Shown here one piece after another: positions 10,640-23,000 of a stretch of DNA of 64,000 nt. The notes beneath the pieces were generated by a model that made no database searches, had not been told where the DNA came from, and worked only from the letters and a program-made list of their open reading frames with translations. The DNA comes from Voacanga thouarsii (lineage: Eukaryota > Streptophyta > Magnoliopsida > Gentianales > Apocynaceae). Both the position numbers and the translations under genes were made by a program. The stretch covers positions 1,302,001 to 1,366,000 of the forward strand of contig JANUWF010002285.1 of assembly GCA_026120185.1 (NCBI GenBank), in the 5' to 3' direction. Every line of letters begins with the position of its first letter. Positions within the stretch are counted from its first letter, which is position 1.

Positions 10640-13600
10640 TATGGACTTAAGAAGATATAGGTACCAAAAATCACTCTCCCATATCATGTATAGGTACATT
10701 CCTCTGACAAAATGAGCTTCACAAAGTGGTTCTGGAATAGTGGATGCTCAAGACACATGACTGGAAATGCAGCCATATTAGAAGATGTTTAAGTTACAAA
10801 TGATGGGTTTGTCACCTTTGGAGACAAGAAGAAAGGAAAAATACTTGGCATAGGTAATATTGATAAAGGATCTTCAACTATTATCAAACAAGTATTATTG
10901 ATTGATGAGCTGCATTACAACTTGCTTAGCATTAGTCAATTATATGACAATAGTTGCAAAGTTATTTTTGAGAAAGATTTTTGCTCTATTATGGACAGAT
11001 CTAGTAATGAAATATTTTTTGTTGTCAACCATGTTGGGAATGTATATGTATTTTATCTTGATGTTCTTATGGCTCATGATATTAGATGTCTTTCTGTACA
11101 TGATAATGATAGCTATCTTTAGCATAGAAGGTTAGGCCATGTATCATTTGATTTGCTGAACAAATTGTCTCCAAAAGAGCTTATTAGAGGACTGCCCAAA
11201 ATGAAGCTCAATAAAGGTAGAATATATGATGCACGCCAATTTGGAAAACAAATCAAAACCTCTTTTAAACCTAAGAAAATGATTTCTACATCAAAACCCC
11301 TTGAATTAGTACATATGGATCTGTTTGGACCGATGAGGACCACTTGCCTTATTGGTAAGAGGTATGCTTATAGACTAGTAGATGATTTCTCAAGATTTAC
11401 TTAAATTTTATTTTTCGAACAAAAAGATGAGGCATTCTTTGAATTTTCTAGATTATTCAAACGTGTTCAAAATTCTTTTGGATACAAATTGATTTCAATT
11501 AGAAGTGACAATGGTAGAGAATTTTACAACCATGAATTTATACATTTTTGTGATGAGAATGGCGCCTTTCACAACTTCTTAACTGCTAAAACCCCTCAAC
11601 AAAATGGTGTTGTTGAAAAGAAAAATAGAACCTTGCAAGAAATGGCTAGATCTATGATTTTTGAAAACTCTCTTCCAAAATACTTTTGGACTGAAGCTAT
11701 TAATACAGTGTGTTTTTTATTAACCGAGTCATGTTGAGACACTTTTTAAGAAAAACACCATTTGAGCTTATGTTTGACAAAACTCCATCAATTTCCTATT
11801 TTAAAATCTTTGATTACAAATGTTTTGTTCTTAATACTCGACATAATCTTAGAAAATTTGATAGCAAATCCGATGAGGTTATATTTCTTAGATACTCTTC
11901 CAATAAAAAGGTATATAGAGTGTATAATAAAAGAACTCTATGTGTAGAAGAATCCGTACATGTTGTCTTTGATGAATCTAATATATATACATAAAAAAAA
12001 ATGATGATGATGTAGGGATTTTAAAAGAAAAAGGCAGTGAATAGCACAAAGCTCCACCGCTTGACATTCATGCCAAAGAAGAAGAATTGGAAGAACAACA
12101 AGTTGAACCAAGTAAGCAAGAAAGTAAAGAGCACATTGATCAAGGGCTACTAAAAGATTGAAAATACAAAATTGGTCATCCAAAAAGAGCAGATCATTGG
12201 TGATCCTAGTTGTGGAGTCAAAACTAGACGGTATTTTGTCGATAATTTTGTTTTACTTTCAAGTATTGAACCTAACTATATTACTGTGGCCTTGTGTGAT
12301 GACTTTTGGATCCTAGCTATGCAAGAAGAACTGAACCATTTGAAAGAAATCAAGTTTGGAAACTCGTCCCTAGACCACTTGATCATTCGGTCATTGGTGC
12401 CAAGTGGGTCTTCGGAAACAAACTTGATGAACATGGTGTTGTGATTAGAAAGAAATCTAGACTTGTTGCTCAAGGATTCAATCAAGAAGAGGGCATTAAC
12501 TATGACGAGACATTTGCTCCCGTTGCTCGATTAAAGTCTATTAGAATGCTACTTACCTTTGCATCCTTCAAAAATTTCTTACTCTACCAAATGGATGCTA
12601 AAAGTGCCTTTTTAAATGGTTTTATTAAAGAGGAGGAATATGTAGAACAACCTTCTGGTTTTATTCATGAGCACCTTTCAAATCATGTTTTCAAACTTTC
12701 AAAGGCTCTTTATAGTTTAAAACTAGCCCCATGAGCTTAGTATGAAAGACTTAGTGGATTTTTACTCTCAAAAGGTTTTTCAAGAGCCTTGATTGACACT
12801 ACATTGTTCATTAAATCAGAAAAGTCAGATGATCTTCTCATTGTCTAAATTTATGTTGATGATATCATTTTTTTTGCTACTAATGAATCCTTATGTAAGA
12901 TGTTTGCCAAGACTATGCAGCAAGAATTCAAGATGAGCATGATGGGAGAACTCAACTTCTTCCTTGAATTGCAAATCAAACAAACTAAGGATGTAATCTT
13001 TCTAAATCAAGCTAAATACGCTAAGGAACTACTCAAGAGATTTGGTATGAATGAAGCCAAAGAAATCAACACACCTATGAGGACTTCACTAAAGCTTGAC
13101 AAGGATGAAAAGGGTAAGAAAGTTGACGAATCAAAATAAGAGGTATGATTAGGAGTTTGTTATATCTTATGGCTAGCCGACCAAATATTATATTTTCGGT
13201 CTGTCTTTGCACAAGATTTCAATCATGTCCAAAAGAATCTCACTTATGTACTGTGAAATGTATCCTTAGATACTTGGTTGGGACACACGATTATGCTTTA
13301 TGGTGTCCTCGAACTAACTCCTTTAATCTTATAGGCTATACTAATGTAGATTATACAAGTTGTAAAATTGAACGAAAAAGTGCTAGTGGCCATTGTCAAT
13401 TTCTCGGACATTCTCTAGCATCGTGGCATAGCAAGAAACAAGCTTGTGTATCATTATCCATAACTGGGGATAAATACATCGCAGCAGGGAGCTGTTGTGC
13501 ACAAATCTTATGGAGAAAAAATACATTGCTTTATTTTGATCTTAATTTCGGCTGTGTACCTATACTATGTGATAATACGAGTGTAATCAAATTAACAAAA

Positions 13601-13780
13601 AATTCTATTCATCATTCTAGAACTAAGCATCATTTTATTAGAGATAATGTGCTTAAAGATGATGTTTGTGCAGAGTATATCCCCACTAATGATCAACTTG
13701 AAGATATATTCACAAAACCCCTAGCTGAAGACAGATTCTTCTTTTTGAGAAGAGGATTGGGCATCATAAAAATTATATGA
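10640..13780 (+). pseudogene. pol of the SIRE-type element, broken
   Basis: Domains in copia order. Protease at about 10720-10765 reads WNSGCSRHMTG; the family has DSG, so the catalytic Asp is Asn. Integrase (about 11280-11740) keeps its D, D, E triad in HMDLFGP, SDNGREF and NGVVEKKNR, but has a stop at 11402 and a frame change near 11700. Reverse transcriptase (about 12350-13140) has WVF, VARLKSIRMLL, MDAKSAFLNG and an intact YVDDI near 12855, with stops at 12734 and 12846. RNase H (13145-13780) has ADx-type words, SRTKHHFIR and EDIFTKPL near its end. At least five breaks. It would have encoded a single polyprotein for proviral processing, reverse transcription and integration. Confidence 0.9.
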
Positions 13781-13911
13781 CAAAAGTTTTGTTTGGAAAG
13801 AATTGACTGTCTATTTTTGTAGGTTTCTAAAGAAACATAATTTTGGAGGGAGACTTTGGATGCAGTACTTCGAAGAGTAAATCCAAAATTCATCTTCCAA
13901 AACTCTCATTT

Positions 13912-13914
<3 letters not shown>

Positions 13915-13948
<34 letters not shown>
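13915..13948. repeat. (AT)n microsatellite
   Basis: A pure alternating AT run between the end of pol and the third ORF of the SIRE-type element. Confidence 0.95.
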
Positions 13949-13953
<5 letters not shown>

Positions 13954-14271
13954 GAAAACTTTAGATGGAGCCTCAGTCTAAAATGAAAACAACCTGATTC
14001 TTCGTATGTTTTTCAAAAATGACTGCTTCCATATTATTCCTTTTGAAATTCAAAATAGTAGCACTTTTTTCAAGATAACCATTGAAATCTCTGATGAAAG
14101 TTACTTTCTAATGTACTTGATTGTACTTATCTTCACAACCTCCTAGGAAATCACAAAGAGCTTTTCTCTTTCTTCTTTCTCGGATTCAGAAATTGACAGA
14201 GAGCTCTATTTTTCTCTCTTCAAAATTCTCTATTTTCTCTCTGAAAAGCTAAAAGCCCAAGCTTCTAGCTC

Positions 14272-15884
14272 ATGATCACAGTGGTTAAATCTCCAAAATC
14301 GACCAAACCAAAGTCAAAGAAAGCCCAGAAAATAACTACAACAATGAGGAAGAAATCGGCTACTGAGATAAAATGAATAACAAAGGAGAAAGGGAAGGAA
14401 GTCGTTCCTGAACTCCCTGCTTCTCAGACTGATTCTTTAGAATCAACTCTGGAACAGGAAAGTTCTGAGCCCCAAGTACTCTGTTTTCTTGACTCTAAAA
14501 GTAAATCTGACCTTAATGATTGGGTTTCAAGAAACCGAACTGTGATTGTTGGTTACCGTGCTAATCCAGAGTCTTTCCTGAATTTTGCACATATTTTGAA
14601 TATGTTTGAGTCTTTCGGGTGGGGAGCCCTATTATCTGTTGATGAAAAATTGTTCACTACTATTGTATGGGAATTTTATGCAAATCTGAGAAAGGGCCGA
14701 TTAGAGGAGACTGGAAGGGGTTTTATGGTCCACTGGTACACTTCAAAAGTTGGACGAAAGAATCTTGAGTTTGATCATCGCTTATTGAACATAATATATG
14801 GTGTTAGAGATGGAGGCATTTAATTTTTTGAACTAAACAAGTTTTTGGAGGGAACTGATTTGTTTGATTTGGGGAAATTTGAAAGAACATTTACTAGCGG
14901 GAGGAGTTTTAAGAATTCAAGTGAAAGGAACACTAAGTGGTTAAATGGACTTGGTAGAATTCTGCACTATATGGTTTTAACCATGGTGATTCCAAGTTTT
15001 GGTCACAAAACTTCTATAAACATTATGCGCTATTCGAGAATAGGCCAATATGCTTCGGATTTCTTGTTGCGAAATTGATGATGTAAACAAGGAACACCTC
15101 AAACAAAGCCTTGCCCTATGAAAATTTATTAACTAAAGTATTCAAATATTTCAGTGTTGATCTGAGTTCGATCGCCCCTGCTCCTTCAAAGATAAATGTT
15201 TACCGCATTAAGTTTTTTGAGAAAATGGGATATGTGCAAATGGATAATGAGTGGAAGCTTCTCAGAGATGTTTTCGACAATGAAAAGGATAGATTGCTAA
15301 AGGTTAAGGCCGAAGGCAAGACTGCTTAACTTGCAGGAGCAAAAAGAAAGGCTGAGATAGAAGCTCAAGAAGAGTTTTCTAGTAAGGCAAAATAGAAAAT
15401 TCATGATACTGGCATCAATCAGATCATTCTAGAAGCCATAAATTTGTTGGCTGTTAAGGTAGACAGCCTCAGCTAAAAAATCTAGGATTTTGGGAACAGG
15501 CTAACTGTAGTGGAAGAGAAGGATCAAAAGGCTGAAACCATTCCTGATAAATTAGTACCATCTTGAGAACAAGTGATTGAAGAACAAACTGCCCAAGAGG
15601 AAGAAAATGACAATGAACAAGAAGCTGTGAAGAAAAATGAGAGGGAGGATGAAGAAATGAAAGCAACCCAGATTGAAGAGGAATTGAAAGAGAAAGACCT
15701 TGGTCAATAGCAGACACCTAAGGACGATGGAAAAGGAAGGTAGACACCTGTGTGTAAGGAAGAATCAGCAACACCTGCCCCTACTGCAGTACTCACTCCT
15801 AAACCAGCCATAGCTGGCAGCTCATCTGGTAAACGACAGAAACATGTGATGGTCAAAAGGAAGTCTAGTTGTATTACTGGCTAG
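14272..15884 (+). pseudogene. third ORF (envelope position) of the SIRE-type element
   Basis: Begins at an ATG with a Lys/Ser/Thr-rich basic N-terminus (14272-14370), hits an in-frame TGA, then continues in the same frame through 14823 (TAA) to 15078, shifts frame, and resumes at 15111-15329 and beyond. Conserved-looking words are NRTVIVGYRANPES, LLSVDEKLFTTIVWEFYANL, RLLNIIYGV and EKMGYVQMDNEWKL. The C-terminal third (about 15330-15720) is highly charged (Glu/Lys-rich, coiled-coil-like), followed by a Pro/Thr-rich tail ending near SSGKRQKHVMVKRK. Maximus/SIRE elements are known for an ORF after pol that has been called envelope-like. I see no clear signal peptide or membrane segment, so an envelope role is not supported by this copy. 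At least four stops and one shift. Confidence 0.75.
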
Positions 15885-17336
15885 CACTCAAAAAGGGGTG
15901 CTGGGACAAAGTTAGCAACCATTTACATTTTCTGACTAACCACTTCTACGGGCTACTTACAAGAATTCTTATGCTTGAACACCCTTTATTGCTTTACCAT
16001 TGACAATCAAATTTATAATTTCTGCACTAGTACTTGAACAATTTATTTCTGCATTTATCCCCTGCGAATCTATCTGCTAATATATATCTACTCTTGTCCA
16101 TAAGTTTTTGTTTGATCTCTTTACTCTATCCTTTTCACATTTTGATTGATGACAAAAGGGGAGAAAAATAGATTGTGATTGACTTGTGATTATGATTCTA
16201 TGAAATACATTGTTATACATTGTTGGGATTTGGGTTGATCAAACAGTGTCAGTGTGCTGTGCAATTTCTTTTTGCTATCATGATATCTCTTTTTCTAGTT
16301 TTTGCCCTTATAAATATGAATTGTGAATTATGAATATATTGTGGTTGTATGTTGGTTTATGAGCATTATGATTGTTTATGGTTATGGCTTGAAAATATTG
16401 ACGAATAATTAGGTGACTTGATGGAGATTTGGTGGAGACCATGTTGAATCGTTGTTATCATGAACTAAGGAGATTGCAGTGTGGATATGAGTTTATTGTG
16501 CATTCTGACTGATTGAGATTTGATTGAATGATTTGTTTTGAATATGGTTGTGATGCGCATTTTGTAAAATGTTTGTTTGGATGATGAGGTTATTCAAATG
16601 AACATCTATGAAATCTGTCTTATCTCTCTTTGGATGTTATAAAATTTTCTTGAGAAAAATAAGTTCAAACAAACTCCAGAAAAACCATTGATTTATGTTC
16701 TTGTAATTTTTTTTACAATGCACATACCCAGGGGGAGTTTTGGACTCATATTTCTTCTATCCAAAAGTCCCGTCCAAAAATGAGTTCTTAAAAGGTTAGC
16801 TTCTGTCTAATTTTACCCTATTTTGGATACATATTTTGGAAATCCAAAACCTTAAGTCCAAAATTGACCTTTTAAAAGATTAGCTTCTGCATTATTTCTC
16901 CAATTTTAGATGCATGTTTTGGGAGTTCAAAATTTTGGAATCCAGTCTTACTCTCAAAACGCACGACATCGCTCTATATCTTGTGATTCATATATGCCCA
17001 TACTAAAGGGGAGCATTACATCATATGATTTATCTTTCTTGTGTACATATCCATACATTTTTTTTGTGTGACTACTATTTGCGACTATTTCCCTGTGAAA
17101 TAGTCCTTTGATGGAAAGAAGGAGGATAAGGAGGTTGGTTGGGCTAGAGGCTCATTGAGCTATGTTTTTTAGTACATGCTTAAATTTTGTATCTTAATCT
17201 CATAAGCACTCTTTGAGTCCTATAATGAGAGAATGCATTTCAGTTTAACAATATTCTTATTTCTCTCAATCTAACATGTCCATTTGTACATATTATTTTT
17301 TTTATATCACAATCCCATTAAGTTTGTCATCACTTA
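15885..17336 (+). other. non-coding 3' internal region of the SIRE-type element
   Basis: About 1.45 kb without ORFs, T/G-rich between 16140 and 16660, with an imperfect tandem repeat of about 83 bp at 16791-16945 (each copy begins aaaaggttagcttctg or aaaagattagcttctg). Motifs of the type 'ttttgga...tccaaaa' recur here and in the LTRs of the same element. Confidence 0.7.
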
Positions 17337-17349
17337 AAATGGGAGAGAT
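17337..17349 (+). promoter_or_regulatory. polypurine tract
   Basis: aaaatgggagagat directly before the 3' LTR, the plus-strand primer of copia elements. Confidence 0.85.
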
Positions 17350-18628
17350 TGTTAGCCCTAAGGGTATTCTCCTATGTTTTGACTTATAACAAATATTGAT
17401 AAGGACTAGTGTAATCTATATGTGATATGACATGTTTGACCTCAATTCTTCTAAGGTGTGCAAATAAGATTGATAAGCAACTCTTGAGCAATGGAATCCA
17501 AGAATGGGTGATCAAGAAGAAGACAAGCTTAAGAGATTGCACACCAAGAAGTCCTTGTGAAAGAACTTTAGATAGGAATTGTTGTTAATGTATTACTTAT
17601 AAAATTCCTATATCTCTTTACTTTATAATTCAATTTATTTCGACCTTGAAGCACATAAATAAAATGATTTTAAAGAGTAAGCTTTCAGATGTTTGGATTG
17701 AGTAGTTTGGATGGACACTGCATCCAAAAACTTCGTCCAAAACTCTGTAACAGTGTTAAAATGTTTCTACCTAGAAAAGTGCTATTTTGGACTCACATTT
17801 TAGATGCACATTCTTCTAATCCTTAAGTCTAAAACTCTGGAAAATCTGACAGTGAGAAAAACTAGCCGCTGCTATCTTACATGTTACTTCTATAAAATCT
17901 TTCAAAACTCAAATTTTAAGCAGATTTTTGTGCTATTTTTCTCAAAAATATTCTTACACTTTAGATTACAAAAATCTTTCTTTTCATTTGTACTTCAAAA
18001 GTGAAATAAAATTGTTCAAAATGTATAAGGTTATTGGTGCTCATCTGTTTGCATATTTGCTCAAAAAGTGTGAGCTATCTTTGTTTCATTACTATAATCA
18101 TTTTATATATCAAGGTTGTGGTGTAAAACCCATTTGGGATGAGCCTTGATTTGTAGTTGGTTGAGAGGTTTGGATAAAATCAAGTGTGGTGATCCTCTTG
18201 TATAATTGGTGTAAACAAACAACATTGAGTTGACTGAGTTTTATAGAGATCTGGTTTAAAATCCTTAAATGTGAGCTTAAAGTAGTGGATGTAGATCTTT
18301 GAGGATCGAACTACTAGAAATTTGTTATTCATCTTTCTTGCATTTATTTCTGACAGTTTGCAAACCTCTTTGCACAAAGTTTTCAATCATTCGAAGAAAT
18401 CTTTATAATTCTCACCAACCTATCTTTATTATGGTATTGATTGCACATTACTTGTCTCATATCCTTAAGATCATAGATGTCTCTTTAAAGCTGTACAAAA
18501 TTCTACTTTGCATAACTTGTAAACACCATGATCTCTAAAATAAAAGGAGGATTTCAAAAATTAGATCCTTTTTAAAAAGTGTTTAAATTTGCCAAAAACC
18601 TTATTTACCCACTCTCTAAGGTTTTTCA
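17350..18628 (+). repeat. 3' LTR of the SIRE-type element
   Basis: Starts tgttagcccta, ends ttttca, and is followed by the target duplication attgt. It aligns with the 5' LTR; differences are frequent enough to suggest an old insertion. Confidence 0.92.
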
Positions 18629-18980
18629 ATTGTTAATCTTGCATTTCCATCAAATGAATTCATTCATTTATTATGAAATATAAATTAAATTATTATTATT
18701 TGAAAATTTTAAATTAAAAGGAAAAATTACCCCTTGTCTTTGGGATTGTTTAGCCAATTCAATTAACCATTAACTTCTTGCCAGTTAATGTATAAAGCAG
18801 TAGCTTTTGTGGGATGAGACAAATATAAATATTTTACTAATAGAGCATGAAAGCTACAAAGCACTCATCCAAAATATAGTTTTAATATTTAAAATTTTTT
18901 CTTTTTAATTTAATTTATACTTCATAGTTAAAGAATGAAGGAATATGATAGAAAGTAGAAACACAAGATTGGCAACTTTG
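18629..18980. other. loop of the foldback repeat
   Basis: About 350 AT-rich bases between the SIRE-type element and the right arm of the inverted repeat. No ORF or recognisable element. Confidence 0.5.
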
Positions 18981-19196
18981 ATAATTGATTTACTTAGATT
19001 TTAAATATATTACTTTAAAAGTATTCTAAGAGAAAATTTTAAAAACTATTTCAAACTAATATTAAGTTAAAGTACGCTTAAAAAAAAAGAATATAAGGTC
19101 AACATTTTTAAAGAATATAAAGAAAAAAGTAAATCAATTTTCAGAATTTGTATTTTTTTTTTAAATTTGTTTTACAGGATACTTTGATATACTTTT
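18981..19196. repeat. right arm of long inverted repeat
   Basis: Reverse complement of 7303-7534 with small indels. It stops exactly where the LTR-like TGTAATACCCC begins at 19197. Confidence 0.8.
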
Positions 19197-20380
19197 TGTA
19201 ATACCCCATCCCTACGCATTGTTAGTTCTTATAGGAGAAGGTGCATTGCATGGAACTATGATTGTGCATATATTAATTTAACCCAATTATATGAGTATAT
19301 GTGATCTTTGTGCTTATTTAGGTATGAATTCATGTATTAGGTTTATAGTGGTTTTTGGTTGAGTTAGTTGGTCTTTTGTTTTGATTGGTAGAATTTAATA
19401 GAAGGGAATGTGATGTGTTGGTTGAGAGTGAAAGAAATTTATTGAGGAAAATATTCACAAGAGTTGTTGTAGTCTAATAGATAAAGCTTGGTGTGTGATT
19501 CCTTGAGACTAGATCCCAACTTATGCATATTTCCTGCTCTTCTTCTTCTTCTTCTTTTTCCTTACCTATTTCCTTCTTTGATTTGGCCAAAATTTCCATG
19601 ATTGCCGCCATTTGGAGTTTATCTCCTAAGATATAGGAAAGTGATTATCTTGGAAATTAAGTGATAAAACTAGAAATTTTATCTTTTACTTTTGAAATTA
19701 TAAATATCTTTTAAATAAAGATATTATCTACACAATGAAAATATCTAGCAGACATAATCTGATTTTTATGATATATATATATATATATATATCTTTTATC
19801 TTCTTATCTCTTGAATTTCGAAAAAAGGAAAGCTAGAATAAAATTCCAACTGGCATTTACTAGGGATAAGGTCATTTTAATTTAATTCTAGGATATCAGG
19901 ATAAAAATACAGGTTTTATCTTTTGAAAACACTTAATTATTTATATTAAAATTTATTTTATATTTATAGAGATAATTTTCTGATAAATTTCATCTTTGGT
20001 GTCGCCATTCTTGGAGCTAGTTTAGCTCAACAAGAACTCTTGTAGATAGGAGATAAACCTATCCAAAATATTTGTATGTTATCTTTCATTAATAAGATTT
20101 TTATGTAATAAAGAACTAAACTCTTTTCTTTTCTCACTCTCAATATTTCGGCCATTATACCTTTCTTTTTCCTCCATTATTTCGGCCATCAAAACTACAT
20201 TACAAGCTAATTTTCTCTTATATTGGTTCTGTTAGCCTAAAATAGGGAAGAACTATAGCAGTTCTTAAAGATAGATTTACATATCTTCAAAATCTCAAGA
20301 ACTCCTATCTTGTTTCCTAGAGTAGAATCCTAGATTATCTAAACTATATCACAACAACACTCATCCCTCACTTTCTAGGA
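19197..20380 (+). mobile_element. truncated LTR of a long-LTR gypsy (chromovirus-type) element
   Basis: Starts TGTAATACCCC, the LTR start of Gypsy-1 and, in variant form, of the solo LTR at 50791. It shares with the latter the segment 'caagagttgttgtagt' (about 19458-19473) at a similar distance from the start. A decayed tRNA-like module follows (A-box position 19470-19480). It contains an (AT)n run at 19771-19792. It is cut at 20380 by the start of an LTR in opposite orientation. Confidence 0.6.
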
Positions 20381-20724
20381 TGTAACACCTCTAACTAAAA
20401 TAGTACGGAAATGTGTAAAAATATTAGGGGTTGCCCCATCTAGTTGCCCAGATAAGAGGTCTTTTTAACAAATAAAGCCATATAACACATAAATAAACGC
20501 ATAATATAGTGTAAAGCAGTTAAAACTTAACATGTTAATATACATCCCAAAAAGAATAACTACAACTCAGAGTGCATCACTGTACATTACAAGTAACTAG
20601 ATACTGATATACATTGAGTTGTATAGATTTCGTCTTTAGAAAAAGGAGTACTGGCCTCTCTAAGGTTGGCCCCTGGCTCCTGGTCCTAGGAAAAATAGAG
20701 TAAAATAGGTATGAGTGAAAAATC
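20381..20724 (-). mobile_element. minus-strand gypsy LTR, part 1 of 2
   Basis: Begins TGTAACACCT, the inverted-repeat end of the Gypsy-1 LTR family, followed by a 'gcccagataagaggtcttt' block comparable to 'ccgaggacaaagggtcttt' at 32141. It continues at 61009 after Copia-3: the words 'aaataggtatgagtgaaaaatc' and 'cctcaatgagcc' join to match 'aaatagtatgagattaaatc/ttagtaagtc' at about 32395 in Gypsy-1. Confidence 0.65.
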
Positions 20725-21190
20725 TGCAGGATCGCGGGAAAATAAAAAAACGTAGCGGAAAATAGCAATTTAAAATTTTTTTCCGAACTAAAGTTGAGGA
20801 ATACTTACTTTTAAGCCGCTTAGATTGAATAAATGAAGGATTTAGATTGGAGGGAACACTTTAGTTTGTCAGACTACTTGTTCTGCAAGAATACCAGCCA
20901 AACATCAACTCGTTCATATCAAACACGCACACTGAAATTTTTAACTTTCAATCTTTCAAAGTATTCTTGAACATCCTATAGGCTATCTATTGGTGAAAGT
21001 AGAATAATAGGTAAAAGAAAAATTTTCTTGGAAGAATATTGAGAGAGCTATTTTTTTTTCAAAGAAAAAAAAAACTAAAGGAAAAAAAGAAGAAAATTCA
21101 CTGGCAGCTTATTTTGAAACAAAAACAAGAAAACTTTTTTTTTTCCTTGTTTCAATTTTGCCATGTTCAATCTCTCAAGCATACATGAAA

Positions 21191-21235
<45 letters not shown>

Positions 21236-22784
21236 CATGAATTTCAAATCCATCTTACTAATTTTTCTTTTTTCCTTTTTCCTTTTTTTCGTTTCCTTTT
21301 TTCTCTTTTCAGTTTTTTCTTTGTGTAGCGGCTAATCCTTTGTTTCCAAAAAAACAATAGCCATCACTTACAACCCTAGTGGGTTAGGGTTTTTCTTAAT
21401 TAGCCCAAAACTAATTAACTAACTCCCTTATTAATTAATTAATCCACTTAGGCCCAATATAAAATTAACTAAGATAATTAATTAATAAATTAATTTAATT
21501 AAATAGCTCTTTTATTAATTAATTGATCTTCTCGGGCCAAATATAAAATTACCTAAGATAATTAATTAAGAAACTAATTAAATTAAATTGTCATAGTAAA
21601 TTATATTAATTAATTAATCCACTTGGGCCCAATATAAAATTATCTAAAATGATTAATTAATAAAAAAATTTAATTAAGTTGGCCCAATAAATCATTCTAG
21701 CCAAATAAATAACTATTGGACTCATAGAATAATTTCTTCTAATATTAATTTCACCCAATAAATCCATATAATAAATAAAATTTACTAGGGTTACTTGGAG
21801 CTACTTTGGGTGCCAAAAGACATATTATTCTTTACTACTAAAATGACCAAAACACCATTGCTAACAAATAGTCGTATTTTATCATTTTAAATATTCCATT
21901 TATCACCATATGAATATATTGACCTAAAGAATAATATTGTAAGCAAGATGTCTTCGACCTATAGGTGTAATGACAAAAATTCCCCTTTACGTAACACTTG
22001 TCATTGAGATAGGAAAAATGTACTAACACCTTCCTCAATGACATCTACTATCCTTTGATAATTACTTCGATAATCCATGACTTCCAATATGTACCAACTT
22101 ATTTCTGGGAGTTATCCAAAAGCATGCATACTAAATCATGTTTCCTAGGGCCCTGGTTTATTTAAATTATCCTAGACAATCACAAGAGGGTGATATCTTC
22201 ACTAAGTAAAGCGTAGAAACTCTATTGTATAAGTTTTTCTTAATCAACTAGAACCATACACTGAACGTACAAGGTTATTGGCTTTGCGTTAAGACCTCAC
22301 CCATCATATAGCAAAGTGAACAAGTCTAACTTCACTAGACCACCAACTTATACTTAAGTCTAAAGGTACTCGTCCATACAGTAGCGGTAATAAATGAATA
22401 TTTATTTATTATAGTACTTTATAAAGATTATTATTGTGTGGTCTAATTCTACATATTCCAAATACGCTTACACTATTGGCGTGAGTGGACTACTTACTAG
22501 TTAAAGATAAACCATTCCTTATTTAGAAGTCATAGTGTAATAATCTAAATCTTAACGAAGTACCCAACTTAATCAATTGATCAAGAATATTTTTACTTGT
22601 ATGTTAGTTGCTCATGATCTACACCTTTCTATGAGAGCACGACCCAATCACGTAAATTACTTACTGACACACTTCGACCTTAATGTGAAAATATATGTAA
22701 ATAAACAATCATTAATGAATGAAGTATTTTATTAATTTCTAAAATACAGAAAAATATAGTCCGTTTTGAACATATATTCCAACA
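20725..22784 (-). repeat. 3' LTR of Copia-3
   Basis: On the minus strand starts TGTTGGAATATATG and ends ctgca. Contains a 38-40-bp (AT)n run at 21194-21233 flanked by catgaaa/tttcatg, which the partner LTR has only in short form. A cluster of 'ttaattaattaa' words lies at 21430-21670. Confidence 0.92.
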
Positions 22785-22795
22785 ATCTCTCACTT
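22785..22795 (-). promoter_or_regulatory. polypurine tract of Copia-3
   Basis: Minus strand aagtgagagat directly before the LTR start TGTTGG. Confidence 0.75.
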
Positions 22796-22807
22796 GCATT
22801 AAATGGA

Positions 22808-23000
22808 CTATGACAGTCTATATTTGCCTACCCCTATGACGTCTAGATGTCTTCTGAATACCTTCTTCGTCAAAGGCTTGGTTAAGGGATCCTTTAGATT
22901 GTTTAAAGAGAAAATATGATCAACTACTATCTCCCGTTCTTGAATGAACTTTCGGATCAAATGAGACTTCCTCTCAATGTACTTACCCTTCCTATAGTTC
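22808..23000 (-). pseudogene. RNase H C-terminus of Copia-3
   Basis: Reads NYRKGKYIERKSHLIRKFIQ, then DPLTKPL near the end and a natural stop at 22808, the typical C-terminus of copia RNase H. It continues from the fragment 24519-24658 across the family A solo LTR. The reading frame joins when one copy of the agttc duplication is removed. Confidence 0.85.

Larger units (their letters stand above)
7544..18628 (+). mobile_element. SIRE/Maximus-type Ty1/copia retrotransposon
   Basis: Complete but decayed element of about 11.1 kb. The two LTRs (7544-8839 and 17350-18628) both start TGTTAG and end ttttca. The 5-bp target duplication attgt lies at 7539-7543 and 18629-18633. Order inside: degenerate primer-binding site, gag with two zinc-knuckle relics, protease, integrase, reverse transcriptase, RNase H, then a third ORF in the envelope position and a polypurine tract. 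PR-IN-RT-RH order defines copia; LTRs of about 1.3 kb plus an ORF downstream of pol fit the SIRE/Maximus lineage. All reading frames have stops and shifts. Confidence 0.92.
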
